Shown in pieces: positions 22,029 to 29,342 of a stretch of 31,965 nucleotides of DNA. The notes under the pieces were generated by a model that was not told the DNA's origin, made no database searches, and was given only the letters and a program-made list of their open reading frames with translations. The stretch comes from a virus. Made by a program: the position numbers and the translations under genes. The stretch covers positions 1 to 31,965 of IMG/VR virus record IMGVR_UViG_3300023179_003731. One strand, written 5' to 3'. Position 1 is the first letter of the stretch, and every line of letters begins with the position of its first letter.

Positions 22029-22123
22029 CAAAACAGAAAATCAGCTGTATCCAACCCAAATTCCAACAAGGTCTCAAAGAATTCAATCCTTGCTGTTTGA
22101 CACCGCAGAAGACTCAAACATGA
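22025..22123 (+). CDS. Micro-ORF (32 aa) with C-x-P ... NPCC pattern
   Basis: ATG overlaps the previous stop as ATGA and its own stop overlaps the next micro-ORF as ATGA. The peptide includes CIQPKFQQGLKEFNPCCL, whose Cys spacing resembles the entry to radical-SAM/SPASM proteins (C-x-P then NPCC). It may be a remnant of such a gene or a real coupled peptide. The perfect stop-start chain suggests translation. Confidence 0.4.
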   Translation: MTKQKISCIQPKFQQGLKEFNPCCLTPQKTQT

Positions 22124-22200
22124 GTGAGGATCACTTTTTGGAGAACATATACCTTGGTAGAAAATGCAACTTTGGAAAAATCACAATTACACGAACATGA
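22120..22200 (+). CDS. Micro-ORF (26 aa) in the ATGA chain
   Basis: Begins MSEDHFLENIYLGRKCNFGK and ends in a stop that overlaps the next glycosyltransferase start (ATGA at 22197-22200). No family recognised. The overlapping codons on both sides are the only support that it is translated. Confidence 0.35.
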   Translation: MSEDHFLENIYLGRKCNFGKITITRT

Positions 22201-23039
22201 ATCTTGCTACACAAAATCCCAACATTGATATCAGTGTGTTATTGCCAGTACGTGCAAGACCAGTTCCAATGGAACAATGCTTGCGCACATTGATTGATAC
22301 TGCCACTAGCCCAGAACGCATCGAGGTATTGATAGCATTTGATGATGATGACACTGATACCATTAAATATTTTATAGATGTGATTGCTCCATATCTTGAT
22401 TTAAAGGGTGTGACCTATAGTGCTATGCAATTTAAACGCTTGGGCTATCTTCGTCTCAACGAATATCTCAATGAGTTGGCCAATCACAGCACAGGCGCCT
22501 GGATTTTCTTCTTGAACGACGATGCAGTGATGACCACCACAGCATGGGATGATGTTATACGTGAACACAATGATCGTTTTGCATTGTTGCGAGCCGAAAC
22601 CAATCACGGACATCCATATGCTATTTTTCCCATCTTGCCACGCAAATGGGTGGAGATTACTGGACATATCTCACCACATCAAATCAATGATGCATGGACC
22701 AGTCAGATTGGGTGGATGTTGGATATTGTGATCACTGTACCTATCATGATCGAACATGAACGGTTCGATCTCACTGGCAAAAATGGTGACGATGTTTTTA
22801 TGAATCGTCCTATGCTGGAAGGCAATCCCTCTCATCCTAGAGATTTTAATCATCATACCTGGCGAGTACGGCGTACACAAGATGCTGTAAAACTTGCAAA
22901 TTACATAGCATCATTGGGATATGATGTCGAACATTTTAAATTGGGTATGGAAAACAAAATTGACATCTGGGCAAAGATGTTGAAATTAGACACCAAGGGT
23001 CTAATGAAATCATGGAGCAGCACTGAACTTGACAACTGA
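22197..23039 (+). CDS. GT-A fold (family 2-like) glycosyltransferase, copy 2
   Basis: The ATG at 22197 fits the ATGA chain; an in-frame ATG at 22164 would add 11 residues. IDISVLLPVRARPVPMEQCL, RIEVLIAFDDDDTDTIKYF, WIFFLNDDAVMTTTAWDDVI (metal-binding D-D), FPILPRKWVEITGHIS and the NRPMLEGNPSHPRDFNHHT region align along the whole length with the protein at 21201, marking a duplication followed by divergence. Shared N-D-D-A-V and ILPRKW elements suggest the same donor or fold, while differing surface stretches suggest different acceptors. The methyltransferase gene overlaps its 3' end by 11 bases. Confidence 0.85.
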   Translation: MNLATQNPNIDISVLLPVRARPVPMEQCLRTLIDTATSPERIEVLIAFDDDDTDTIKYFIDVIAPYLDLKGVTYSAMQFKRLGYLRLNEYLNELANHSTGAWIFFLNDDAVMTTTAWDDVIREHNDRFALLRAETNHGHPYAIFPILPRKWVEITGHISPHQINDAWTSQIGWMLDIVITVPIMIEHERFDLTGKNGDDVFMNRPMLEGNPSHPRDFNHHTWRVRRTQDAVKLANYIASLGYDVEHFKLGMENKIDIWAKMLKLDTKGLMKSWSSTELDN

Positions 23040-23808
23040 ACTTATAGACCGAATCAAACATTACTGGAATGCACAACCTTGTAATGTCAGGCATAGCCTT
23101 AGCGAACCAGGCACAGAACAATATTGGAATGAAGTCACTGAACGTAGATTCTTTGTAGAACCTCATCTACGTGATTTTGCTAGTTTTCATTTGTGGCGTG
23201 GCAAACGTGTGTTAGAAATAGGATCAGGTATTGGATCCGATGCTGTGGAGTTTGCACGTCACGGTGCTGAATATGTGGGAATTGATCTTTCAGCAGAATC
23301 TGTGGCCATGAGTCAACAAAGATTCAAACTGTTTGGCCTGTCAGGTGAGTTCCATGTGATGGATGGTGCAAACAGCGCAGCAGTGGCTGCACTGGGCAAA
23401 TTTGATCTAGTGTACAGTTGCGGGGTACTACATCATTATCCAGATATGACCACATGTTTGAACAATATCCATGCAGCATTGGTGCCCGATGGAGAATTCC
23501 GCATGTTGGTATATGCAAAGAACTCGTGGAAATATGCCATGATCCAAAAAGGTCTGGACCAATTTGAAGCACAATCGGGTTGTCCGTATGCCAAGGCCTA
23601 TAGCAAGGAAGAAATTTATGATCTGCTGGAACACAAGTTTCGAGTACTGAGAATTAGACAAGATCATTGTTTCATGTATAATGTACCCAAGTACCGCGCA
23701 GGTGAGTACGAACTAGAGCCTTGGTTTGCTGTGATGTCCGAAGACATGCGAGCAGCAGTGAAAGAATACCTGGGTTGGCATTTGTTAATTAAAGCACAAA
23801 AAATATGA
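23029..23808 (+). CDS. Class I SAM-dependent methyltransferase
   Basis: TTG start at 23029, 11 bases inside the glycosyltransferase gene, with GGAG upstream; the next in-frame ATG would remove motif I, so TTG is likely. GKRVLEIGSGIGSDAVEFA is a textbook motif I (ExGxGxG). YVGIDLS is the acidic strand-2 motif. FDLVYSCGVLHHYPDM is motif IV, and LVPDGEFRMLVYAKNSW the later strands. It resembles Methyltransf_11/25 types acting on small molecules or glycans. Location among sugar-transfer genes suggests methylation of a sugar or nucleobase. Substrate unknown. Confidence 0.85.
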   Translation: MTTELIDRIKHYWNAQPCNVRHSLSEPGTEQYWNEVTERRFFVEPHLRDFASFHLWRGKRVLEIGSGIGSDAVEFARHGAEYVGIDLSAESVAMSQQRFKLFGLSGEFHVMDGANSAAVAALGKFDLVYSCGVLHHYPDMTTCLNNIHAALVPDGEFRMLVYAKNSWKYAMIQKGLDQFEAQSGCPYAKAYSKEEIYDLLEHKFRVLRIRQDHCFMYNVPKYRAGEYELEPWFAVMSEDMRAAVKEYLGWHLLIKAQKI

Positions 23809-23839
23809 GTAAACTTAAAATCTCCAGGGTGTAATATTT

Positions 23840-23867
23840 TTAACTAAAACTCCTCACTCTGTATAAA
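23840..23867 (+). promoter_or_regulatory. Putative sigma70-like promoter upstream of queE
   Basis: TTAACT, 16-base spacer, TATAAA, in the 171-base gap before queE. The gap otherwise holds only a doubtful 34-codon ORF (23898-24002). No clear preQ1 riboswitch fold was found. Confidence 0.4.
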
Positions 23868-23979
23868 ACACATCACACTACAGTTAGAAGTTGGTGTATG
23901 CCAGATAGTAAATGGAAAAAAGAAGGATTTACTTGTGAAAAAATCTTTATATCATTAAATCAATTAAAGGAATATGTAA

Positions 23980-24846
23980 ATGTCAAAAATAAAAATTGCT
24001 GAGTTATTTTACTCGTTGCAAGGAGAAGGCCGATATATGGGGGTTCCCAGTGTATTCTTACGCACATTTGGCTGCAATTTCCGCTGTGCAGGATTTGGCA
24101 TGGCACCTGGTGAACTCAGCAAAGAAGCAGATGATATTGCTGTTATGAATGCCATGCATCCATTCAAGAAGTACGAAGAACTACCATTAGTTAGCACAGG
24201 ATGCGATAGTTTCGCTAGTTGGCATCCTGACTTTAAACATCTTAGTCCCATGCTTACCACTGATGCTATTGTAGATCGTATTATGGAAATTCTTCCACAT
24301 GGTGAGTGGCAAGACGAACATCTTGTTATCACGGGCGGTGAACCACTGCTGGGTTGGCAACGTGCTTATCCGGACTTGCTAGAGCATCCTAAGATGGTAG
24401 GACTCAAAGAAATTACCTTTGAAACAAACGGTACTCAAAAGCTAACAGAAGAGTTTAAAGAATTTCTACACAACTGGAGAAAGCCGGAACCTTATTGCGT
24501 TCCAACACGAGAAATTACATTTAGCGTAAGTGCTAAACTGCCATGCTCGGGTGAGAAGTGGTCGGAAGCTATCTGTCCAGAGATTGTATCTGAATATCAA
24601 CAAGTTGGTACAGTATATTTGAAATTTGTCATTGCCACAGAACAAGATTTTGCCGATGCACAATGTGCCACTGAACAATTCCGTAACGCAGGATTTCGAG
24701 GTCATGTTTATCTAATGCCAGTTGGGGGAGTTGAAAGTGTATATTCATTGAATAACAAGAATGTAGCATTACTTGCAATGAAACACGGGTTACGATACAG
24801 TGACCGATTGCAACTACCTTTATTTTCCAACGCCTGGGGAACTTGA
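23980..24846 (+). CDS. queE: 7-carboxy-7-deazaguanine synthase (radical SAM)
   Basis: AAAGGAATATGTAAATG supplies an SD. LFYSLQGEGRYMGVPSVFLR is the QueE N-terminal signature. FGC32NFRC36AGFGM holds the first two cluster Cys; the third is C75 in VSTGCDSFASWHP, separated by an insert of about 38 residues. This split arrangement differs from the CX3CX2C or CX14CX2C forms of bacterial QueE, and I recall it from other phage QueE. LVITGGEPLLGWQ is the SAM-binding GGE motif. It rearranges 6-carboxytetrahydropterin into CDG, the precursor of preQ0. QueC, which makes preQ0, is not in this window. Length 288, longer than E. coli QueE (223). Confidence 0.93.
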   Translation: MSKIKIAELFYSLQGEGRYMGVPSVFLRTFGCNFRCAGFGMAPGELSKEADDIAVMNAMHPFKKYEELPLVSTGCDSFASWHPDFKHLSPMLTTDAIVDRIMEILPHGEWQDEHLVITGGEPLLGWQRAYPDLLEHPKMVGLKEITFETNGTQKLTEEFKEFLHNWRKPEPYCVPTREITFSVSAKLPCSGEKWSEAICPEIVSEYQQVGTVYLKFVIATEQDFADAQCATEQFRNAGFRGHVYLMPVGGVESVYSLNNKNVALLAMKHGLRYSDRLQLPLFSNAWGT

Positions 24847-25082
24847 TGCCCTTGGATAGTGTGACTCAAGCACCTCCATCAGAGAATTGGGGGTTGAATA
24901 GAGCACAGGGCTGGAAATTAAAATTATGCTGGGGTCCGAGGAAATGTTTTATCAGCAGCAAACCATTGTGGGGTAAACGTGCGTATGTTGCTGAAACCTA
25001 CATAAACAATCTCGGAGACCCAGTGATAGAAACTTATTGGGTTGATAAACATGAGTTTTTGTTGTGGCAACTGAAACGATGA
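24846..25082 (+). CDS. Small conserved phage protein
   Basis: The ATG at 24846 shares its A with the queE stop (TGATG). Seventy-eight residues with many Trp (NWGLNRAQGWKLKLCW, KPLWGKRAYV, YWVDKHEFLLWQLKR), probably a single small beta-rich domain. The stop overlaps the next gene as ATGA. Not recognised. Confidence 0.65.
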   Translation: MPLDSVTQAPPSENWGLNRAQGWKLKLCWGPRKCFISSKPLWGKRAYVAETYINNLGDPVIETYWVDKHEFLLWQLKR

Positions 25083-25546
25083 CTAAAAATTCAGCCAATG
25101 GTGTGAGCAGTTTTGACAGTGAGTCAACTGGTATGTTGGTGCATTTCCTCAACAGGAATGTAACACCGTATGCCACATCCACGCTGGGTCCAAAATTTGA
25201 TCTTGTGCCTGTTGAAAAACAAAAGGACATCATGATCAATGTTGCTAGAATGCATTCTCAACAGGAATACAATCGCATCATGGATCTAGTTCGGGTGTTA
25301 GAATCACAAGCACAAGATATCAAACGACGCTTGGAAATAACAGATGCAGTGCATGCTGCTGAATATCAGTTTCAGACCTATCATGGACAGACCTATTGGT
25401 TGGTGTTTGATACTGACAAAAACAAAACCATCTTGGTAAAATCAGGACCCAATGACTGGAGCAGCGCTGCTCCTGAACATTACGAATATATTGCCCAAGT
25501 CAAATGGCTGGGCGATTATACCTGGACAGAAGTAAAAGAGGAATAA
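25079..25546 (+). CDS. DUF2452-like conserved protein
   Basis: ATG at 25079 overlaps the previous stop (ATGA). 155 residues: MLVHFLNRNVTPYATSTLGP, KFDLVPVEKQKDIMINVARM, a helix (YNRIMDLVRVLESQAQDIKR), then YWLVFDTDKNKTILVKSGP and a C-terminal DYTWTEVKEE. The order PYAT-PKFDLVPV-LE-QA-IKRRLE-YWL matches what I recall of DUF2452, a family found in phages and some bacteria with no established function. It is followed after one base by the next conserved gene. Confidence 0.7.
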   Translation: MTKNSANGVSSFDSESTGMLVHFLNRNVTPYATSTLGPKFDLVPVEKQKDIMINVARMHSQQEYNRIMDLVRVLESQAQDIKRRLEITDAVHAAEYQFQTYHGQTYWLVFDTDKNKTILVKSGPNDWSSAAPEHYEYIAQVKWLGDYTWTEVKEE

Positions 25547-25547
25547 C

Positions 25548-25982
25548 ATGGGATTATTTGATAGATTTTTCAGTGAAAAAGAAAAAGCCCCGGCAACATT
25601 AGCTGCTGCGCCAACACCTGAGATAAAGGAAACTCCTGCGCCTCGAAAAAAGAAGCCCCTGGAACAACCCAAGTCAGCCAAGCAATTGGCCACGGAGAAA
25701 AACTTACCTTATGTGAACATTCTCAAAATGGATGTGGATCTGGACAATTTGCATCAAGGGGCATTTGAACTGGACTGGAATGAGATTTTTGTAGCACGAC
25801 TAGTCAAGGCAGGCTACATGATCAAGAAGGATGATACTGATGTCGAAATTGTGGACCGTTGGTTCCAAAACGTATGTAGACATGTGGTAATGGAAACTTG
25901 GGAACAAGAAGAAGCCATTGCCAAGAGCGGCGTTTGGGTACGTAGCACAGACATTGGTGACGGTCGTACTGAAGTATCGTGA
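25548..25982 (+). CDS. Conserved phage protein with disordered N-terminus
   Basis: Starts MGLFDRFFSEKEKAP, an amphipathic helix, then a Pro/Ala/Lys-rich linker (TPEIKETPAPRKKKPLEQP) and a compact C-terminal domain (VNILKMDVDLDNLHQGAFEL, DWNEIFVARLVKAGYMI, VDRWFQNVCRHVVMETW). The FDRFF start could be a membrane- or partner-binding helix. The gene follows the DUF2452-like gene after one base. I recall similar proteins in T4-like phages, without function. Confidence 0.7.
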   Translation: MGLFDRFFSEKEKAPATLAAAPTPEIKETPAPRKKKPLEQPKSAKQLATEKNLPYVNILKMDVDLDNLHQGAFELDWNEIFVARLVKAGYMIKKDDTDVEIVDRWFQNVCRHVVMETWEQEEAIAKSGVWVRSTDIGDGRTEVS

Positions 25983-25988
25983 AAATAT

Positions 25989-26078
25989 ATGTCAACTGTG
26001 ATAGTCATACCGCATGATCAATTTGAGCCAGCACCTGATGGATCATGGCATTTTGGTAAACATGCCCATTGTTTTTGA
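25989..26078 (+). CDS. Possible micro-ORF (29 aa)
   Basis: Begins MSTVIVIPHDQFEPAPDGSW in the 145-base gap before the nuclease gene. No clear SD. It fits tightly after the previous stop and ends before the promoter at 26072-26100, but coding is unproven. Confidence 0.3.
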   Translation: MSTVIVIPHDQFEPAPDGSWHFGKHAHCF

Positions 26079-26100
26079 ACTGAATTTGTGTTACTATACT
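26072..26100 (+). promoter_or_regulatory. Putative sigma70-like promoter for the 5' nuclease gene
   Basis: TATACT at 26095-26100 with TTTTTG 17 bases upstream (or TTGAAC at 14 bases). The ATG is 28 bases further on. Moderate match only. Confidence 0.4.
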
Positions 26101-26127
26101 GTATAGAAAACAATATATTGGATCTCA

Positions 26128-27150
26128 ATGCGATATCTCTTGATTGATACAGCTAACACTTTTTTCCGCGCCCGTCACTCTGTGTTCCGTGCTGCCGATG
26201 CGTGGGAAAAAGTAGGATATGCTTTGCACATTGTGATGAGCAGTGTGAACAAGGTACACAAACAGTTTCAAGCAGATCATGTGATTTTTGCACTAGAGGG
26301 GCGATCCTGGCGCAAGGACTTTTATGCTCCTTACAAGAAAAACCGAGCTGTGGCTCGTGCTGCATTATCGGACACAGAACAACAAGAGGATAAACTGTTT
26401 TGGGAAACCTACGATAGCCTCACTAAATACTTGACCGACGGTACTAATTGTAGCGTTATCCGCCACCCTGAAGCCGAAGCAGACGACGTGATTGCTCGCT
26501 GGATAGCCTTGCATCCCCAAGACGAGCACTATATTATTTCATCAGATACAGATTTTGTGCAATTGCTGGCACCCAATGTTAGCCAATACAATGGCATCAC
26601 TGACGAACTTCACACTGTAAATGGCATTTTTGATGCCAAGGGTCGACGTGTGCAAGATAAAAAGACCAAAACAGACAAAACAATTCCTGATCCTGAATGG
26701 TTGTTGTTTGAAAAATGCATGCGTGGCGATACTTCAGACAATGTGTTCTCAGCGTATCCGGGTGTGCGCGAAAAAGGCACCAAAAACAAAGTGGGTCTGC
26801 GCGAAGCATTCGAAGACCGCAACAGCAAGGGATTCAATTGGAACAATCTCATGCTGCAACGTTGGACTGACCACATGGGTGATGAACATCGTGTGAAGGA
26901 CGACTACGAACGCAATCGTGTGCTGATTGATTTAACTGCACAGCCAGACGCAATCAAAGCCAAAGTAGATGGCGCAATACGTGAACAGATCAGCCACAAA
27001 GACATTGGTCAGGTTGGTGTGCGATTCATGAAGTTCTGCGGCCAATACGAACTCAACAAATTATCTGAATCAGCAGAGCAGTATGCTCGCTGGCTCAATG
27101 AAACCTACAAAGGAAAACTAGATGAGCATCGTAGCCAAACCCATAGTTAA
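26128..27150 (+). CDS. rnh: T4 RNase H-like 5'-3' exonuclease/flap nuclease
   Basis: LLID7TANTFFRARHS is the N-terminal metal-binding strand. FALE57GRSWRKDFYAPYKKNR matches the helical-arch segment, with Glu at the usual Asp (T4 D71) position. EAEADDVIARW, YIISSDTDFVQLL and CMRGDTSDNV are the three further conserved acidic motifs. T4 RNase H removes RNA primers and flaps from lagging strands. At 340 residues it is a little longer than T4 RNase H (305), mostly at the C-terminus and in a KDKKTKTDK-like insert. The next gene overlaps by 29 bases. Confidence 0.9.
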   Translation: MRYLLIDTANTFFRARHSVFRAADAWEKVGYALHIVMSSVNKVHKQFQADHVIFALEGRSWRKDFYAPYKKNRAVARAALSDTEQQEDKLFWETYDSLTKYLTDGTNCSVIRHPEAEADDVIARWIALHPQDEHYIISSDTDFVQLLAPNVSQYNGITDELHTVNGIFDAKGRRVQDKKTKTDKTIPDPEWLLFEKCMRGDTSDNVFSAYPGVREKGTKNKVGLREAFEDRNSKGFNWNNLMLQRWTDHMGDEHRVKDDYERNRVLIDLTAQPDAIKAKVDGAIREQISHKDIGQVGVRFMKFCGQYELNKLSESAEQYARWLNETYKGKLDEHRSQTHS

Positions 27151-27580
27151 AGATCAGTTTTACATCCTCACACAGGATGATAAAAAAGTCGGCAACATTG
27201 AAGCCACAGGTGATGGTTTTGCAGTACGGATCAACAATCAGTTGTTACCATTCAAAACCATGGCCATGATCCGCAAACAAGTTGATATTGAATTTCCAAC
27301 AGTGGGGAACAAACCCAGTCGAGAACCTGCCAGTTATCAAGTACAAGGATATCCTTCGGGATCCCGAGTATACAATCCCATCTGGGATGTGCAACATAAG
27401 CTGCCATTGTTTACCAAAAACAACAAATCACGCTCGTGGTATGCTGCCGGGTGGTATCAGGTCAAACAACGTCGCACATGGGCTATTGTACAAAGTCCCA
27501 AACTCATTACTTTGGAACGTTATCCGTACCAAGGTCCATTTTATACTCGAGAAGAAGCCAGTGTCCGACCCCTTCCTTAA
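27122..27580 (+). CDS. Conserved phage protein, possible small beta/DNA-contact domain
   Basis: 152 residues starting MSIVAKPIVKDQFYILTQDD, overlapping the nuclease gene by 29 bases in another frame. The N-terminal half is beta-rich (KVGNIEATGDGFAVRINNQL), with a central FPTVGNKPSREPASYQVQGY and a basic aromatic C-half (KSRSWYAAGWYQVKQRRTWA, YPYQGPFYTREEA). I recall similar proteins next to nuclease genes in T4-like phages. Function unknown. Confidence 0.7.
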   Translation: MSIVAKPIVKDQFYILTQDDKKVGNIEATGDGFAVRINNQLLPFKTMAMIRKQVDIEFPTVGNKPSREPASYQVQGYPSGSRVYNPIWDVQHKLPLFTKNNKSRSWYAAGWYQVKQRRTWAIVQSPKLITLERYPYQGPFYTREEASVRPLP

Positions 27581-27598
27581 CTTAAAGAAAAAAACAAA

Positions 27599-27967
27599 AT
27601 GAACGTATTTAGAGATCAAGAAAAATTTATGAAAGCCTGTGACCAAAGTGTCAACGAGTTTAACAAAGATCAATTTAACTTATATGTTTCATTGATTGAT
27701 GAAGAAGTTAGAGAATTATATGATGCTATCACAGCACACGACCAAGTCGAAACTGTGGATGCACTTATTGACATTTTAGTTGTGACCATTGGCGCATTAC
27801 ACAGCATGGGTGCAGATGCCGAGGGTGCGTGGAAAGAAGTAATGGCCACTAACTTTGCCAAAATTGACAGTGCTACTGGTAAAGTTCGCAAGCGTGAAGA
27901 TGGAAAAGTACTCAAGCCCGCTTTCTGGCAGCCGCCGCAACTCGAGCAATATCTAAAAAAGAAATAA
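27599..27967 (+). CDS. MazG-like nucleoside triphosphate pyrophosphohydrolase
   Basis: 122 residues. YVSLIDEEVRELYDAI supplies E-E-x-x-E, and VETVDALIDILVVTIGAL supplies E-x-x-D; together they form the metal site of the all-alpha NTP-PPase fold. The C-terminal KIDSATGKVRKREDGKVLKP and FWQPP element is typical of the phage subgroup. Such enzymes hydrolyse (d)NTPs or alarmone-like nucleotides and can alter host nucleotide pools. SD-like AAAGAAAAAAACAAA is A-rich only. The stop is one base from the stop of the convergent homing-endonuclease gene. Confidence 0.85.
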   Translation: MNVFRDQEKFMKACDQSVNEFNKDQFNLYVSLIDEEVRELYDAITAHDQVETVDALIDILVVTIGALHSMGADAEGAWKEVMATNFAKIDSATGKVRKREDGKVLKPAFWQPPQLEQYLKKK

Positions 27968-27968
27968 A

Positions 27969-28631
27969 CTATCGAATGGTATATCTATTTTTGTATATAC
28001 TGTTCTTATTATATCTTTTTGCCCAAAATAAAGACTTTGGATCTATTCCGAGCGGTTTAAGAATCTCTACAGAGTTATGACAATCAAATGGTATTTCGAC
28101 ATTATCTATTATATCTATAAGAGTATAAGTTTTAACTGGTAAGATTCTAGATTCGTTTTTCTTCTTGACGCTTGCCGAAATTTTGTTTCTAATTTCCTGC
28201 GGAGTTTCTCGGTTATAGTTCCAATGACCTGCGCCAGATCTATTTTTAGACATTTCTAATTTTTGTTCGTCGGACCAAATTTTCTTTCCGACCTTTCCTT
28301 TTGATATATTGTTCTTAACTTCCTTTGAAGGAATCCACCCCGAGTTTCCATCTCCGCCGTCAGTTTTATTTCGAAGTATGCCCGTACTATTGTCAATTCT
28401 GCCGTACCATCGGATCATCCTTCGTTCGATTGCCAGGGACCCGACATCAGTTAAATTGTGTTCAAGAATGACAATATTAGAAAGATCTGATTTCGGAAAA
28501 ACAGTACGATCTGATTTTGACCATGCTCGTAACCCAGATCCTTTTCCTATGTAATACGGTGATCCGTCTTCTCGAAGATATGCATATACATAAAACCCAG
28601 ACGGCGGGTTATTTTTTGAGTAAATAATCAT
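27969..28631 (-). CDS. GIY-YIG homing endonuclease on the opposite strand
   Basis: The only - strand gene. Residues 12-90 hold the GIY-YIG domain: [28 protein letters not shown], then [20 protein letters not shown] with the catalytic Glu region and TDGGDG. The C-terminal part has NUMOD3-like motifs ([50 protein letters not shown]) and a further domain ending [19 protein letters not shown] lies about 10 bases before its ATG. It is A/T-rich and looks like an insertion between the MazG-like gene and the fragment at 28708. Its own late-type promoter lies upstream. Confidence 0.93.
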   Translation of the reverse strand: MIIYSKNNPPSGFYVYAYLREDGSPYYIGKGSGLRAWSKSDRTVFPKSDLSNIVILEHNLTDVGSLAIERRMIRWYGRIDNSTGILRNKTDGGDGNSGWIPSKEVKNNISKGKVGKKIWSDEQKLEMSKNRSGAGHWNYNRETPQEIRNKISASVKKKNESRILPVKTYTLIDIIDNVEIPFDCHNSVEILKPLGIDPKSLFWAKRYNKNSIYKNRYTIR

Positions 28632-28693
28632 GCTGATAGTTCCTTAATAACTGTTAGAGTAGTCGGATGTTAGAGCATCGTGGGCTACACTTT

Positions 28694-28701
28694 TATTTAT
28701 C
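28694..28701 (-). promoter_or_regulatory. T4-type late promoter (GATAAATA) for the minus-strand endonuclease
   Basis: On the - strand GATAAATA matches TATAAATA at 7 of 8 positions, about 63 bases before the ATG at 28631. It is the only promoter-like element seen for this gene. Confidence 0.45.
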
Positions 28702-28707
28702 AAAGAT

Positions 28708-28797
28708 ATGGCAGAAGTTTTGAAACCACAAGGTTGGGAACCACCAAACTTGAAACCGTTCTTGAAAAAGACCGGCGCATTTAACAAGTTCTCTTGA
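28708..28797 (+). CDS. Micro-ORF (29 aa), possible gene fragment
   Basis: Starts MAEVLKPQGWEPPNLKPFLK and its stop overlaps the next ATG (TGATG). The frame is open back to a stop at 28660-28662, so the upstream part could once have been coding. No SD is obvious before the ATG. It may be a small gene or a 3' remnant left beside the inserted endonuclease. Confidence 0.4.
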   Translation: MAEVLKPQGWEPPNLKPFLKKTGAFNKFS

Positions 28798-29003
28798 TGA
28801 GTATACATATCAATCGATTCATTGACTCGGTAAAGGCACATGAGGCACGTGGACAACGTGAATTCATGATGCCATTGAAGGATGCCAAGGACCTACATGC
28901 GGATATTACCAAACTGTTAATGGCCCTGGTTGACTTGCAAAATCTCCAGCTTGCACAAAAAGAACAAGTTATCACTGTGGAACTGAACGGCCGAGACTTC
29001 TAA
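28797..29003 (+). CDS. Small helical conserved phage protein
   Basis: Sixty-eight residues starting MSIHINRFIDSVKAHEARG; ATG shares its A with the previous stop. The chain is almost all helix, with a leucine-rich amphipathic stretch (DAKDLHADITKLLMALVDLQ) suited to a coiled coil. The stop TAA directly abuts the hairpin at 29004. I recall similar small proteins in T4-like phages; function unknown. Confidence 0.65.
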   Translation: MSIHINRFIDSVKAHEARGQREFMMPLKDAKDLHADITKLLMALVDLQNLQLAQKEQVITVELNGRDF

Positions 29004-29040
29004 ATACTCCTACATTTAGTATAAATAAATGTAGGAGTAT
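29004..29040 (+). promoter_or_regulatory. Perfect 15-bp hairpin sequestering the RBS of the next gene
   Basis: ATACTCCTACATTTA and TAAATGTAGGAGTAT are exact inverted repeats around the 7-base loop GTATAAA. The right arm contains AGGAG (29033-29037), the SD for the ATG at 29046, so any transcript entering from upstream would hide it. A late promoter covers the loop. Confidence 0.85.
29020..29027 (+). promoter_or_regulatory. Exact T4-type late promoter inside the hairpin loop
   Basis: TATAAATA, 8 of 8 to the T4 late consensus. Initiation would fall near 29033-29034, giving an mRNA that lacks the left arm and so exposes the SD. Confidence 0.7.
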
Positions 29041-29045
29041 AATGA

Positions 29046-29342
29046 ATGAGTCGTCCCAAACCTTCAGTTTTAATAGAGAACACCAACAAGCACACATACA
29101 AGACTGAACAGGTATTGGCCAGCGAAGGTATCTGGGCAGTATTCTTCGACGGCCGACCAATCAATCTCAAGACCTCCAATCTGTTAACACAGTATCCAGG
29201 CCCCAAGTATAAAAAAGTTTCTTTTTCCAATAGCGGACATGCAATCAATTTGGCGCGTAAACTAAACATTCAGTTTAGAACTGACAAGTTTTCAGTGGTA
29301 CTACTCCAGCAAGGGGATAAAATATATCCCAATGCGAAATAA
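29046..29342 (+). CDS. Late-expressed conserved small phage protein
   Basis: ATG at 29046 lies 8 bases after the AGGAG at 29033-29037; the ATG at 29042 opens only a 21-codon ORF. Ninety-eight residues starting MSRPKPSVLIENTNKHTYKT, with a mixed alpha/beta pattern (GIWAVFFDGRPINLKTSNLL, KYKKVSFSNSGHAINLARKL). Control by the hairpin-plus-late-promoter device means translation is expected only late in infection. The end overlaps the next gene by 11 bases. Family not recognised. Confidence 0.75.
   Translation: MSRPKPSVLIENTNKHTYKTEQVLASEGIWAVFFDGRPINLKTSNLLTQYPGPKYKKVSFSNSGHAINLARKLNIQFRTDKFSVVLLQQGDKIYPNAK

Noticed and set aside
23809-23979. Possible preQ1 riboswitch upstream of queE
   Set aside because: I could not find the preQ1-I hairpin followed by the A-rich tail or a matching pseudoknot; only a promoter-like element is supported.
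23898-24002. 34-codon ORF overlapping the queE start
   Set aside because: No SD, 23-base overlap in another frame with a well-supported gene, Lys/Asn-rich composition expected of A/T-rich leader sequence.
25979-26017. GTG start overlapping the stop of the gene at 25548
   Set aside because: Gives only 12 codons; no support.
29042-29107. ATG at 29042 opening a 21-codon ORF
   Set aside because: Closer to the SD by only 4 bases and leads to a short peptide; the overlapping ATG at 29046 opens a 98-codon gene.
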